Of a stretch of 64,000 nucleotides of DNA, positions 8,894 to 18,045 are shown piece after piece. Position 1 is the first letter of the stretch. The number at the start of each line of letters is the position of its first letter. Where the stretch lies: assembly GCF_020178975.1 (NCBI RefSeq), contig NZ_JAHXBU010000040.1, positions 1-64,000 of the forward strand. The letters are read 5' to 3'. The notes beneath the pieces are model-generated. The model had not been told where the DNA came from and did no database searches. It was given only the letters and a program-made list of their open reading frames with translations. Source of the stretch: Cesiribacter sp. SM1 (GTDB taxonomy: Bacteria; Bacteroidota; Bacteroidia; Cytophagales; Cyclobacteriaceae). The position numbers and the translations under genes were made by a program.

Positions 8894-10873
8894 CTAAAAC
8901 TTCATCACAAATCCACCATTAGGTTCAACGTTCAGCTGGTAAGCAGAGGCAGGTACACTTACGTTAGTTTTACTAAAAGACTTTGGCTCTTCGCCGTCAG
9001 TGATCAGCACTCCTTCTTTTCCGCGGCCAATAAAGGAAAGATCCAGGTTCAGGGTTTTCGCCTGCGCTTCTCCATTAATGCCACTTACATACCAGGTGTC
9101 GCCTTTCTTTCTGGCTATAACAGCCAGCTTACCGGGATAGCCATCAACAAAACGGGTATCATCCCAGGCAACCGGAATATCTTTTACAAACTCCTTTACA
9201 TAATCTGGTACCTGTTCCATGCCTGCTGGTGTTTCGGCAATATGCTGAATGCCAGATAAGAAAAGATAGGGTAGCGCCAGCTCAAAGCCGTTTGTTGTTT
9301 TGCGTTCTATGCCTGGTATCTCGTGTAAAACCATGGGCGTAAAATCCATCGGATCAAAAGCATTGCGGCTAAATGGCAGCATAGCACTGTGGCTGGGCGC
9401 CAGGTCTGCATTTGCCTGTTCAAAGGTGATAAATTCCATGCCCTTAATGGCTTCCATGGTTAAGAGGTTAGGGTAAGTGCGGTGCCAGCCCCTGGGAAGA
9501 GTAGAACCATGGCAGTTTACCATAATACCATATGCGGCAGCATCTTTAAAAATATCATGGTAATAGGCAATTACCGACTGACCATCGCCCCCGAAGAAAT
9601 CTACCTTGATTCCCCTGATACCCATTTTTTGCAGGCGGCTGAATTCTTCCTTTCTGCTTTCTGGGGTAAGAAGTTTATCTTTTGGATGGTACTGCACCGT
9701 ATTCCAGCTGCCGGCAGAATTGTACCAGAGCACAAGCCCTACATTTTTGGAGGCCGCATAGCGGGAGAGCTCTTCTATCCTGTCGTAGCCTATCGTTGTA
9801 TCCCAGTTTACGTCAATCAGGCAGTACTCCCATCCCATATTGGCGGCATAATCAACAAACTGCTTTTGAACCTCATAATTGATTGAATTGTCTTTCAAAA
9901 TTACCCAGCTCCAGGAAGCAACACCTGGCTCCACAAAAGAAAAGTCTTCCTTGATGGCAGGAGCAGCCAGATCGGTGCCCAGGGTGGATTCTACAATAGT
10001 GCCCAGCGATCCGATGGTAATAATGCGCCACGGCGAGTACCACGGTAGCTCAGATTCTGGATTTAAGGCACCGCCAGGCATCACTTCTGCAGCCATGGGA
10101 AAGCCTACGGCATATTCATTTCCCGGAGAATGCTGCTTTAAGCGGGTGGCGCAGTAATTTCTGTCCAGGTTTGCCTCGGTAATGAGCAGCCAGGTGTCAC
10201 CATAGTTGAATAAAGCGGGGTACACCCAGCCGGCTTCTGTGGGTGCGGGCTGATCTGCCGGAATGTTCTGCTGGTAATGCTCTTCATAAGAGGGGTTGGT
10301 GCCTTCAAAACCTGTTTTTGCTACCGACATTGGTTGTAAAAATGCTTTGGTGCCTTCCCTGAAATGGAAAGAGGTTAACTCCTCGTCAATCTTTTTAGGG
10401 TCTGCTGATTTATCGGGAAAGTGGTAGCGGAAGGCCACGCCATCATCAGAAACCCTGAAGATGATGTTCAGCTTTTCGCCGGCTGTGTTGCTAAGCGAAA
10501 AGGACTTTTCATTTGCCTGGTAAGTGCACAGTCTTCGTTTACCATGCATCATCACGTACTCATCACGCACCAGCTGCGGTTCCGAAACAGATGCCAGCGT
10601 CATACCTTTAGAAAAATCACTGTCTGTGCGGCTAAGCCCAAGTTTTGAGTCAGTCAAAACCAGGCTATCGCGGTAAAAAATGCTGTAAGCAGGCTGTCCG
10701 TTCTCCTGAAGTGCAAATGCAACACGCAAATTTCCATCGGGACTGGCAACTACATTTTCATCGGGATTCTCTTCCGTTTTATTGGTCACACAGGAGATCT
10801 GAAAGCCTATCAGAATAAAGTAAAGGCACAGCATCTTTCTTGAGAACATCATGTGGGTTCGGCCTGGCATCAT
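8894..10873 (-). CDS. GH97 glycoside hydrolase, lipoprotein (alpha-galactosidase or beta-L-arabinopyranosidase type)
   Basis: This 659-residue secreted protein has a lipobox ending at Cys28 (FQIS-C), so it is probably lipid-anchored. The start may be an internal ATG at residue 8 or 9. The body matches GH97: an N-terminal beta-sandwich (SPDGNLRVAFAL...), a catalytic barrel with 'WEYCLIDVNWD', and 'GIKVDFFGGDGQ' with an aspartate near residue 425. That aspartate fits the retaining GH97 subgroup, which includes alpha-galactosidases and the bifunctional beta-L-arabinopyranosidases of B. thetaiotaomicron; inverting SusB-type enzymes use a different catalytic arrangement. In an arabinan locus a beta-L-arabinopyranosidase or alpha-galactosidase removing side groups is attractive, but that is inferred. 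It is the only minus-strand gene within the locus. Confidence 0.85.
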   Translation of the reverse strand: MMPGRTHMMFSRKMLCLYFILIGFQISCVTNKTEENPDENVVASPDGNLRVAFALQENGQPAYSIFYRDSLVLTDSKLGLSRTDSDFSKGMTLASVSEPQLVRDEYVMMHGKRRLCTYQANEKSFSLSNTAGEKLNIIFRVSDDGVAFRYHFPDKSADPKKIDEELTSFHFREGTKAFLQPMSVAKTGFEGTNPSYEEHYQQNIPADQPAPTEAGWVYPALFNYGDTWLLITEANLDRNYCATRLKQHSPGNEYAVGFPMAAEVMPGGALNPESELPWYSPWRIITIGSLGTIVESTLGTDLAAPAIKEDFSFVEPGVASWSWVILKDNSINYEVQKQFVDYAANMGWEYCLIDVNWDTTIGYDRIEELSRYAASKNVGLVLWYNSAGSWNTVQYHPKDKLLTPESRKEEFSRLQKMGIRGIKVDFFGGDGQSVIAYYHDIFKDAAAYGIMVNCHGSTLPRGWHRTYPNLLTMEAIKGMEFITFEQANADLAPSHSAMLPFSRNAFDPMDFTPMVLHEIPGIERKTTNGFELALPYLFLSGIQHIAETPAGMEQVPDYVKEFVKDIPVAWDDTRFVDGYPGKLAVIARKKGDTWYVSGINGEAQAKTLNLDLSFIGRGKEGVLITDGEEPKSFSKTNVSVPASAYQLNVEPNGGFVMKF

Positions 10874-11171
10874 TTGATAGTTGGGTTTAAAGATGATGTT
10901 TGAAAAGGTTTTAAAAATGTTGAAAATACATTTAAAATGCTATCTGAGTTAGCCTTATTATTGCCTCAGACCAAATATTCTTTTTAGTATATCCATTTTT
11001 CCTTAGTCTCCGGACTGTGGGTGCTGCTTTTTTAGCACAGCAGACTTTATGCTTTATTGTGCTGCCTGGTGTGGGGGCTATACTATATAAGATAGAGGAA
11101 CAAGGCGGATCAAAAATATATAAAGTCCTTATTAGTACCTGAAATCGAATGGGTTAGCTTTTAGAGTGAGT

Positions 11172-11187
11172 GTAATGTGCATATTAC
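11172..11187. promoter_or_regulatory. 16-bp near-perfect palindrome, possible operator
   Basis: GTAATGTGCATATTAC is palindromic at seven of its eight base pairs. It lies roughly midway between the divergent GH97 and susC genes and could serve either promoter. The binding protein is unknown. Confidence 0.35.
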
Positions 11188-11263
11188 CAGTTACTTACAT
11201 CAAATTTCACCATGCCTGAATGAGTAAGGCTTATTGTTAGGCAGCAGAGGCTAAAAAAAAATC

Positions 11264-11275
11264 GCAATCGATTGC
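11264..11275. promoter_or_regulatory. LacI-type operator palindrome upstream of susC
   Basis: GCAATCGATTGC is a perfect 12-bp palindrome with a central CG, the layout typical of LacI-family operators. A close variant, GTAATCGATTGA, occurs upstream of the GH43 gene at 21655. The natural candidate binder is the frameshifted LacI-type regulator at 569-1652. Confidence 0.45.
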
Positions 11276-11313
11276 AAAAAATAATAAATGTGGATTTCAC
11301 ATTTAAAAAAATA

Positions 11314-11330
11314 AGTGTACATTGTACTAT
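11314..11330. promoter_or_regulatory. Candidate AraR operator upstream of susC
   Basis: AGTGTACATTGTACTAT shares the left half AGTGT and the spacer pattern with the araB site. Its core GTACATTGTAC is a perfect palindrome, but its right half (ACTAT) deviates from ACACT at two bases. It lies 284 bp before the susC start. Confidence 0.4.
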
Positions 11331-11613
11331 TAATAACTGACTATCGGACAGAACCAACAATACGAATAAACCAAACAACAGAATCATGAAAACCACCTCA
11401 CCAACAGCCTCCGGATAAAAGAGCAGGCACCATCCAAAGCTTAACCGCCGTGTAAGATGTCACTTTCGCTTGTTTGTAAAAGAATATTGAAAGTGTGAAA
11501 AGAGAGCTGGAAAGTAGATGATGTGCAGGCTAAATTTTTTTAAAATGTTGCCGCAATCGTTTGTTTCCTGCGTGTTATACTGCATTTTAATCGAAGAATT
11601 CCACATTAAGTTT

Positions 11614-14600
11614 ATGAAGAAATTATTACTTTTTACTTTGTTAATGGGGTGGCTTTTACCCGGAGCCATTGCCCAGCAACAGGTTACCGGTAAGGTAACA
11701 GATGCTTTAACATCAGAGGCTCTGCCAGGTGCTACCGTTCTCATCAAGGGCACCACCACAGGTACAGTTACTGATATGGATGGAAACTACAGGCTGGATG
11801 TGCCCGGGGCAGATGCCGTGCTCGTATTTTCATACATTGGATATTTGCAAGAGGAGGTACAGGTAGGATCAAGGGCAACTGTAGACATGGCGCTCTCGCC
11901 AGACCTGGAGCAGCTTGATGAAGTAGTGGTAATTGGCTACGGAACTCAGAAAAAACAAGATTTAACAGGTTCCATAGGCGTGGTAAATACAGAGACCATC
12001 AACAAAGTGCCTACCAATGATATTCGTAAATCTATGCAGGGCCAGGTGGCAGGTGTTACAGTGCAGGGTGGCGGTGAGCCTGGGGGTTCTCCGAATGTGC
12101 GCATCAGAGGTGTTGGATCATTCGGGAATAATGACCCTTTATATATTGTAGATGGTATCCAAACCCCAATCAGCCAAATTCCGGTATCAGATGTTGCCTC
12201 AGTACAAATTCTAAAAGATGCTGCAGCGGCCTCTATTTATGGATCCAGGGCTGCAAACGGAGTGGTTATCATTACTACCAAGCGCGGCAGCAAAGGCGAA
12301 ATTAAAGTTAATTATAATGCAACCCATGGCTGGCAGCGCATTACCAACCGCTATGATGTAGTTGGCAGAGAAGGTTATCAGCTGCTGAACAACGAAGCAG
12401 TGAATAATGCTCGTCTGTATGACCCTACTCTTACAGTGGCACCCAGCAACGATCCAAATTCACAATATTTTGTTAATGATATCGATACCGACTGGCAAGA
12501 TGCTGGTTTGAAAACTGGCAGACTTATGGAGCATGCACTGTCTTTCTCCGGCGGTAGCGATAATGGCAACTACTATGTATCCCTCAACTATTTTGATCAC
12601 AATGGTCCGGTAGTTGGTAATGGCCCTAATTATGATCGTTACTCTGTACGGGTAAACACAGATTTTAAACTGGGCAGATTCAAAATCGGAGAATCCATTC
12701 AAATCGCGAAAGAGCATTTTGATTTTTCTGGCTTTCTGCACACCGGTAATTTTGTGCAGGATTTAGTAAGGGCAATTCCAACAGTGCCTGTTTATGATCC
12801 TAACAGGTTGGGTGGTTATGGTGGACCTGATGGTGTGATTCACCGCTCTCTGATGATCAATTCAATTGGCGCCAACAGCATTCTAAGCAACCAGTCTGAT
12901 CGCTACCGTATTATTGGTAACCTGTATGGAGAGATTGAGATTGTTAAGGATCTGGACTTCAGAACCAGCTTAAGCCTGGAACGTACCGACTGGAAAGATA
13001 CCAGAAATGAGCCTGAGTTTGACCTGGGTACCAACCGCAACAACAATATTCCAAAATTGTATGACTGGAGAGGCGAGGGTATGACCGCTTCTATAGAAAA
13101 CACTCTGACCTACGAGAAATTTCTTGGGCTGCACCATATTACAGCGCTAGTGGGTAACACAGCACTGCAATCTAGAGTAACAAATTTAAACGCAAGGGCA
13201 GATAATATAGATCCGCGTTTTCCGGATGTTATCTCAAGTGGTGCGGAGCGATTTGTAGATGCAGGTGAAAACGAAAACCGGCTGGAATCTTATTTTGGTC
13301 GTGTTCTGTATGATTTCGACAGTAAGTATTTATTAACTGCCACCATTAGAAGAGACGGCTCTTCAAGATTTGGTAGAAACTACCGTTTCGGTACATTCCC
13401 ATCTGTTTCTTTGGGCTGGAAAGTTAGCGAAGAAGAATTCATGAAAGGAATTTCATGGCTGAATCAATTGAAATTAAGAGGCAGCTATGGCATACTGGGT
13501 AATCAGGAAATTGGTAATTATGGACATACTACCTACATCAACCCGTATGCACATGCTGTTTTTGGCGGACAGCTTGCACTTGGTGCCACGCAATCAGGTT
13601 TTGCCAATGAAGACTTAAGGTGGGAAGAAACAAAGAGTACCAACGTTGGTATAGACCTTGCTGTTTTTGAAAACAGACTAACTTTTACTACAGAGTACTA
13701 CAGAACAGAGACCGATGGTGTACTGGTGCAGGTACCATTACCTCCGAGCACTGGAGTATACGATGAAGATGCTCCTTTCAGAAATGCAGGCATCTTGGAA
13801 AACTCAGGTTTTGAGTTCATTCTAGGTTACAATAAAGTTGAGGGTGAATTTACCTACAATGCTTCTGTTAATTTAACTACCCTGAATAACAAAGTTGTAT
13901 CTCTTGGTGGTGGAGTGCCAATTTTTGGTAATACCAGCATCACAGAGGAAGGTGGAGAGGTTTCTGCATTCTATGGTTATAAAATAGAAAAGATCATTCA
14001 GACTCAGGAAGAGCTGGATGCGCTCAATTCCGGTGCGCCCGATGGTGTGTACCAGGAGGTGAATACAGGCCGGGGAGACTTTAAATTCATGGATCTGGAT
14101 GGCGATGGACAGGTAACAGAAGAAGACAGGACTTACCTGGGCAGTGCTATTCCAAAATATACTTTTGGTGGTAGTTTTTCAGCAGCCTATAAAAATTTCG
14201 ATTTTTCTATGCTGCTGCAGGGTAATGCAGGCAACAAAGTACTGGATGCAGTAAGAGCTTCTATTGAAGCCGCAGCGGGCTATACCAACTACTCCACTAA
14301 TACTCTGAACAGATGGACTCCGGACAACACAGATACAGACGTTCCTCGTGTAATTCTTAGCGACCCTAACGGAAATGGCAGAGCATCTGACCGCTGGCTG
14401 GAAAACGGTAGCTTTCTGAGGCTAAACAGTGTGCAGCTGGGTTATACACTGCCTACCAATATCATGAGTAAATACATTTCTAGCCTGAGATTTTATGTAA
14501 CAGGCCAGAACTTGGTAACCTTTACAAAATTCCAGGGCATGGATCCTGATTTCAGAAGTACAGGTATATTTAGCAGTGGTGTTGCCATGCCGGACGAACC

Positions 14601-14679
14601 AAACAGAGCATTCAACGCCTTTTCAGGGGGGTTGCCTAATCCTAAAGGTTTGATGCTGGGCTTACAGGTTCAGTTTTAA
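11614..14679 (+). CDS. SusC-family TonB-dependent outer-membrane transporter
   Basis: This is a 1021-residue SusC-type porin that should import arabino-oligosaccharides across the outer membrane with energy from TonB. I chose the ATG at 11614 because it gives a classic signal peptide (MKKLLLFTLLMGWLLPGAIAQ). An upstream in-frame ATG at 11518 adds 32 residues that do not look like a leader. After the signal come a carboxypeptidase-like regulatory domain (about residues 24-100), the plug with DEVVVIGYGTQKK, and a 22-stranded barrel ending in an aromatic-rich strand (GLMLGLQVQF). The C-terminal Phe is typical of barrel insertion. The susD gene follows after 24 bp. Confidence 0.95.
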   Translation: MKKLLLFTLLMGWLLPGAIAQQQVTGKVTDALTSEALPGATVLIKGTTTGTVTDMDGNYRLDVPGADAVLVFSYIGYLQEEVQVGSRATVDMALSPDLEQLDEVVVIGYGTQKKQDLTGSIGVVNTETINKVPTNDIRKSMQGQVAGVTVQGGGEPGGSPNVRIRGVGSFGNNDPLYIVDGIQTPISQIPVSDVASVQILKDAAAASIYGSRAANGVVIITTKRGSKGEIKVNYNATHGWQRITNRYDVVGREGYQLLNNEAVNNARLYDPTLTVAPSNDPNSQYFVNDIDTDWQDAGLKTGRLMEHALSFSGGSDNGNYYVSLNYFDHNGPVVGNGPNYDRYSVRVNTDFKLGRFKIGESIQIAKEHFDFSGFLHTGNFVQDLVRAIPTVPVYDPNRLGGYGGPDGVIHRSLMINSIGANSILSNQSDRYRIIGNLYGEIEIVKDLDFRTSLSLERTDWKDTRNEPEFDLGTNRNNNIPKLYDWRGEGMTASIENTLTYEKFLGLHHITALVGNTALQSRVTNLNARADNIDPRFPDVISSGAERFVDAGENENRLESYFGRVLYDFDSKYLLTATIRRDGSSRFGRNYRFGTFPSVSLGWKVSEEEFMKGISWLNQLKLRGSYGILGNQEIGNYGHTTYINPYAHAVFGGQLALGATQSGFANEDLRWEETKSTNVGIDLAVFENRLTFTTEYYRTETDGVLVQVPLPPSTGVYDEDAPFRNAGILENSGFEFILGYNKVEGEFTYNASVNLTTLNNKVVSLGGGVPIFGNTSITEEGGEVSAFYGYKIEKIIQTQEELDALNSGAPDGVYQEVNTGRGDFKFMDLDGDGQVTEEDRTYLGSAIPKYTFGGSFSAAYKNFDFSMLLQGNAGNKVLDAVRASIEAAAGYTNYSTNTLNRWTPDNTDTDVPRVILSDPNGNGRASDRWLENGSFLRLNSVQLGYTLPTNIMSKYISSLRFYVTGQNLVTFTKFQGMDPDFRSTGIFSSGVAMPDEPNRAFNAFSGGLPNPKGLMLGLQVQF

Positions 14680-14703
14680 TCTATAAAGCTAAAATTTACA
14701 AAG

Positions 14704-16239
14704 ATGAAAAATTTAAAATATATCCTGATAGTACTGGTAATGCTGGGTTCGGCTTCCTGCGGCGATGAGTATCTGGAACTGACAGATCCAAACCAAATTG
14801 ATAAAGCAACTTTCTGGAATACAGAAGAAGACTTTGAAAAGGGTGTTAACGGGATCTACCAGTCAATGTACTACGATGGCTCCTATATGCGCTTAGCCCC
14901 TCTTGCCTTAGACCTTCGCGGAGATGATGTGAGAGGCGACAGCCCCTGGCCGGTAATTGACCTGGCCGGCAGGTTTGGCCGCGCAACCGATGAACTGCTG
15001 CAGCACTGGACCTGGATTGCCTTTTATGGCGGCGTACACAGAGCGAATAATGTAATCAGCCGTATTGAAAATCCGGAAATTGAGTTTAGCTCGCAGGAGG
15101 CAAGAGATGCGCTGCACGGACAGGCCCTGTTCCTGCGTGGGCTTTACTATATGCACCTGGTTACCTGGTTCAATAACATTCCCCTGGTGCTGGAGCCTTA
15201 TGAAACACCAGACGATTTTTACCCTGAGCAGTCAGATCCGGCTGCAGTCTGGAATCAAATTATCCAGGACTTCCAGCAAGCAGCTGAATTGCTCCCTCAG
15301 TCTTATACAGATGCAAGTGATCTGGGCAGGGCTACCAAGGGTGCCGCCACAGCCTACCTTGGCAAAGCTTATCTGTTTACTGAACAGTACCAGGCAGCAG
15401 CCAATGAATTTCAAAAAGTAATGGGCATGGGATATTCGCTGATGCCTAATTATGCAGATAATTTTACTGAGGAGCACGAAAACAACGCTGAATCTATTTT
15501 TGAGATTCAGTTTGACAGAGAAGTAGGCGGAGCTGAACTGGGCTGGGTTCGTATGCCGGCTGCTAACTGGAGTAAAACATCTGCAAGGGCGATTACATAT
15601 GCCCCAGTTGGCTTTGGCTGGTCAGATGTGCTGCCAACTCGCTGGGCGTTTGAGCAGTTCATGATAGAGCCTACCGCAGAGGGTAATGTAGATCCAAGAT
15701 TAGATGCCACCATGTTCTATAACTACCCGGGTGCTACAGTATATGGCGTGCCTTATGAGCAGCAGTATGGCGAAGGAACTACTGATATTTATCCTAAAAA
15801 GTACCAAAATTACAGAACGCTTCCTGATGAGTTTGACTGGCGTTCTGGTATCAATGAAAGGCTGATGCGCTATGCCGATGTTTTGCTGATGTACGCTGAA
15901 ACACAGATTGCATTGGGTAATATGACGGAAGCAGCAAAATACATTCAGATGGTAAGAAGCAGGGCAAACCTGCCAGACAGAGAGGCAGAGCTTGCAGCCA
16001 TGAGCCCCAATGAATTATTTATGGAATTGGCGCACCAAAGGCTGCTAGAGTTCACCTTTGAAGGAAAAAGGTTTGACGACATTAGAAGATGGGGTTGGCT
16101 GGAAGATCCTGAAATGTTAGCAGATCTGAAGGCTAGAGATAGTGAGTTCAATGGATATACGCCTGGCAGGGAATTCTATTTTATTCCGCAGGCAGAGCTT
16201 GATAGGCATCCTGCCATGGTTCAAAACCCAGGCTATTAA
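14704..16239 (+). CDS. SusD-family glycan-binding lipoprotein
   Basis: This 511-residue SusD homologue should lie over the SusC barrel at the cell surface and bind arabinan fragments. The signal peptide ends in GSAS-C19, and the mature start CGDEY has acidic residues after Cys. This fits the Bacteroidetes lipoprotein export signal that sends proteins to the outer surface. The N-terminal 'YLELTDPNQIDKATFWNTE' and C-terminal 'RMLEFTFEGKRFDDIRRWG'-like segment (here 'LLEFTFEGKRFDDIRRWG') are hallmarks of the family. The bound glycan is inferred from the surrounding enzymes. A strong inverted repeat follows the gene. Confidence 0.95.
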   Translation: MKNLKYILIVLVMLGSASCGDEYLELTDPNQIDKATFWNTEEDFEKGVNGIYQSMYYDGSYMRLAPLALDLRGDDVRGDSPWPVIDLAGRFGRATDELLQHWTWIAFYGGVHRANNVISRIENPEIEFSSQEARDALHGQALFLRGLYYMHLVTWFNNIPLVLEPYETPDDFYPEQSDPAAVWNQIIQDFQQAAELLPQSYTDASDLGRATKGAATAYLGKAYLFTEQYQAAANEFQKVMGMGYSLMPNYADNFTEEHENNAESIFEIQFDREVGGAELGWVRMPAANWSKTSARAITYAPVGFGWSDVLPTRWAFEQFMIEPTAEGNVDPRLDATMFYNYPGATVYGVPYEQQYGEGTTDIYPKKYQNYRTLPDEFDWRSGINERLMRYADVLLMYAETQIALGNMTEAAKYIQMVRSRANLPDREAELAAMSPNELFMELAHQRLLEFTFEGKRFDDIRRWGWLEDPEMLADLKARDSEFNGYTPGREFYFIPQAELDRHPAMVQNPGY

Positions 16240-16257
16240 TTATTTGCTATGCTGAGA

Positions 16258-16303
16258 AACTAACCTTCTGCCTGTAGATTTACCCATAGGCAGAAGGTTA
16301 GTT
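16258..16303. terminator. Strong inverted repeat after susD
   Basis: The arms AACTAACCTTCTGCCT (16258-16273) and AGGCAGAAGGTTAGTT (16288-16303) are a perfect 16-bp inverted repeat with a 14-nt loop. It lies between susD and the GH43 gene. It may terminate or attenuate transcription, or stabilise the susCD message. There is no long T run. Confidence 0.6.
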
Positions 16304-16363
16304 CCTTGTAGGATTAAATTGATTCAGGTTTAGTGAGCAATGATGAATGCAGAAAAGATAATC

Positions 16364-17917
16364 ATGAAAACTACAATAGTGAATAAGGTTTTGGGGCTGC
16401 TTAGACTTTTTTACCTGATGGTATTTGTTGTTGCCTTTGGGCTTGTCACTGTATCCTGCGCAGATGATGAACCTGTGGTAGACGATAAAGATGATACCGA
16501 AGATCCTGTGGATCCTGAGGAGCCAGAAGAACCTGAAGACATTGTGGCCGGACCGTTTGACTTTAGCCGCTTTCCGGATGATTACAGAGCTATTGCTTCC
16601 TATGCCGACAGATCGCAATGGGGATTTTATAATGTTCATGATCCTGCCATCATCAAGGATGGTGATTACTACTACTGTTACAGCACCGACGCCTCTTATG
16701 GCAATGTAATAGGCCCGGGCATCCAGATGCGGAGATCTAAAGATCTGGTCAACTGGCAATTCTTGGGTTTGGCTTTCAATGGTTTACCGGTAAAAGGTGC
16801 AAGCTTTATATCCTCTAAAGGTGGTACTGCCTTCAATTCTCTGTGGGCGCCCTATGTGATCAAGGTGGGAAGTGAGTACAGGCTTTACTATTCACTGTCT
16901 TCTCCTACTCCGCGCCTAAGTGTAATTGGATTGGCAACTTCTTCAAATCCCTGGGGACCCTGGGTAGAGAAAGACCTGGTAGTAACCTCTCTTGCTGATA
17001 ACAGCAGGCAAACCAATGCCATTGACCCCTCAGTTATCATTGACCAGGCCGGTAATCACTGGTTCTACTACGGTTCTGCCTGGGATGGTATTTACGCACT
17101 GCAGTTAGATCCTGCCACTGGTTTTGCCCTCAGGGCAGGCGACAAAGGCACCAGGGTTGCCCAAAGAGGCTTTACCAATGGCCAGCCAAATGGTAACATC
17201 GAAGGCCCGGAAATTATCTATAATCCGGAGCAGCAAAAATATTACCTGTTTATTGCCTACGACTGGCTGGAAACCAAGTACAATGTACGGGTTGGCCGCT
17301 CCGATTCGCCCACCGGGCCTTTCTATGATTTTCATGGACATGATATGAATGAGGAGCGTGATGATCTTCCCATGATCCTGGCCCCGTACCAGTTCAATGG
17401 TCACCCGGGCTACCAGGGCGTATCACACCCTGGTGTGTTTCAGGATGGCCAGGGTCAGTATTACATAGCTACCCAGGCAAGGCCAACAAATGGCGTTTAT
17501 TTCATGACGATGCACATTCGCCAAATGTACTGGACAGCAGACGGATGGCCTGTGGTATCTCCCGAACGTTATGGCGGCCTGGAGCAAACAGCGGTGGCAG
17601 CCGAAGAACTGGCAGGTGAGTGGGAGCGGATTGTTTTAGGCTACCGCGTGGTGCCTGGTTATGCAGAAGAGCAGCGCTCGCCGGATCTTCAGCGGTCGGT
17701 ACCCTTAACGCTTGGTGCCGATGGTTCTATCAATGGCAGTGCCGATAGCCAGTGGACTTACAGCGATGGCACACTTACACTTCACTGGGCAGATGACACC
17801 GTAGAAACGGTGCTTGTAAAACGCGGCAGGGATTGGGAAAACCAGGTAATGGAAACCTTGATTTTTACAGGCCTCAACCAGGAGGGTACTGCTGTCTGGG
17901 GGAAAAAAGTCCAGTAA
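16364..17917 (+). CDS. GH43 arabinanase-type lipoprotein with acidic linker and C-terminal domain
   Basis: This 517-residue enzyme starts best at ATG 16364, giving a signal peptide with the lipobox Cys at residue 32 (TVS-C); two ATGs lie 21-24 bases upstream. A very acidic, proline-containing linker of about 30 residues (ADDEPVVDDKDD...) follows the Cys, which should extend the enzyme from the outer surface. The five-bladed GH43 domain shows its three acids in HDPAII (base), AIDPSVI (pKa modulator) and EGPEII (acid). The end resembles the C-terminal beta-barrel domain of extracellular endo-arabinanases ('WTADGWPVVSPERYGG'). It should cut alpha-1,5-arabinan at the surface. It takes the slot after susD where a surface glycan-binding protein often lies. 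Confidence 0.88.
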   Translation: MKTTIVNKVLGLLRLFYLMVFVVAFGLVTVSCADDEPVVDDKDDTEDPVDPEEPEEPEDIVAGPFDFSRFPDDYRAIASYADRSQWGFYNVHDPAIIKDGDYYYCYSTDASYGNVIGPGIQMRRSKDLVNWQFLGLAFNGLPVKGASFISSKGGTAFNSLWAPYVIKVGSEYRLYYSLSSPTPRLSVIGLATSSNPWGPWVEKDLVVTSLADNSRQTNAIDPSVIIDQAGNHWFYYGSAWDGIYALQLDPATGFALRAGDKGTRVAQRGFTNGQPNGNIEGPEIIYNPEQQKYYLFIAYDWLETKYNVRVGRSDSPTGPFYDFHGHDMNEERDDLPMILAPYQFNGHPGYQGVSHPGVFQDGQGQYYIATQARPTNGVYFMTMHIRQMYWTADGWPVVSPERYGGLEQTAVAAEELAGEWERIVLGYRVVPGYAEEQRSPDLQRSVPLTLGADGSINGSADSQWTYSDGTLTLHWADDTVETVLVKRGRDWENQVMETLIFTGLNQEGTAVWGKKVQ

Positions 17918-18045
17918 CAGCGGTGATTTTCTGATAAACAGAAGATAATGTCCAGCCTCATACGCGGCAGTTATTGGGAAGGATAACAGACCGGAGATGC
18001 CGCAGACTAATTTAAATTGAGTAGAAAAAAATTTGTTCTATAAAC

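Larger units (their letters stand above)
10874..11613. other. Long non-coding region between GH97 and susC
   Basis: About 740 bases separate the divergent GH97 and susC genes. I find no credible gene. The region holds a 16-bp near-palindrome, a 12-bp LacI-type palindrome and a candidate AraR site, all given separately. It also has a small hairpin (GTGCT...AGCAC near 11029-11046), a ten-codon open frame (11386-11418) and a possible susC leader of 200-300 nt. Confidence 0.6.

Noticed and set aside
11518-11613. An N-terminal extension of 32 residues for SusC
   Set aside because: The internal ATG at 11614 gives a textbook signal peptide, and the extension does not look like a leader.
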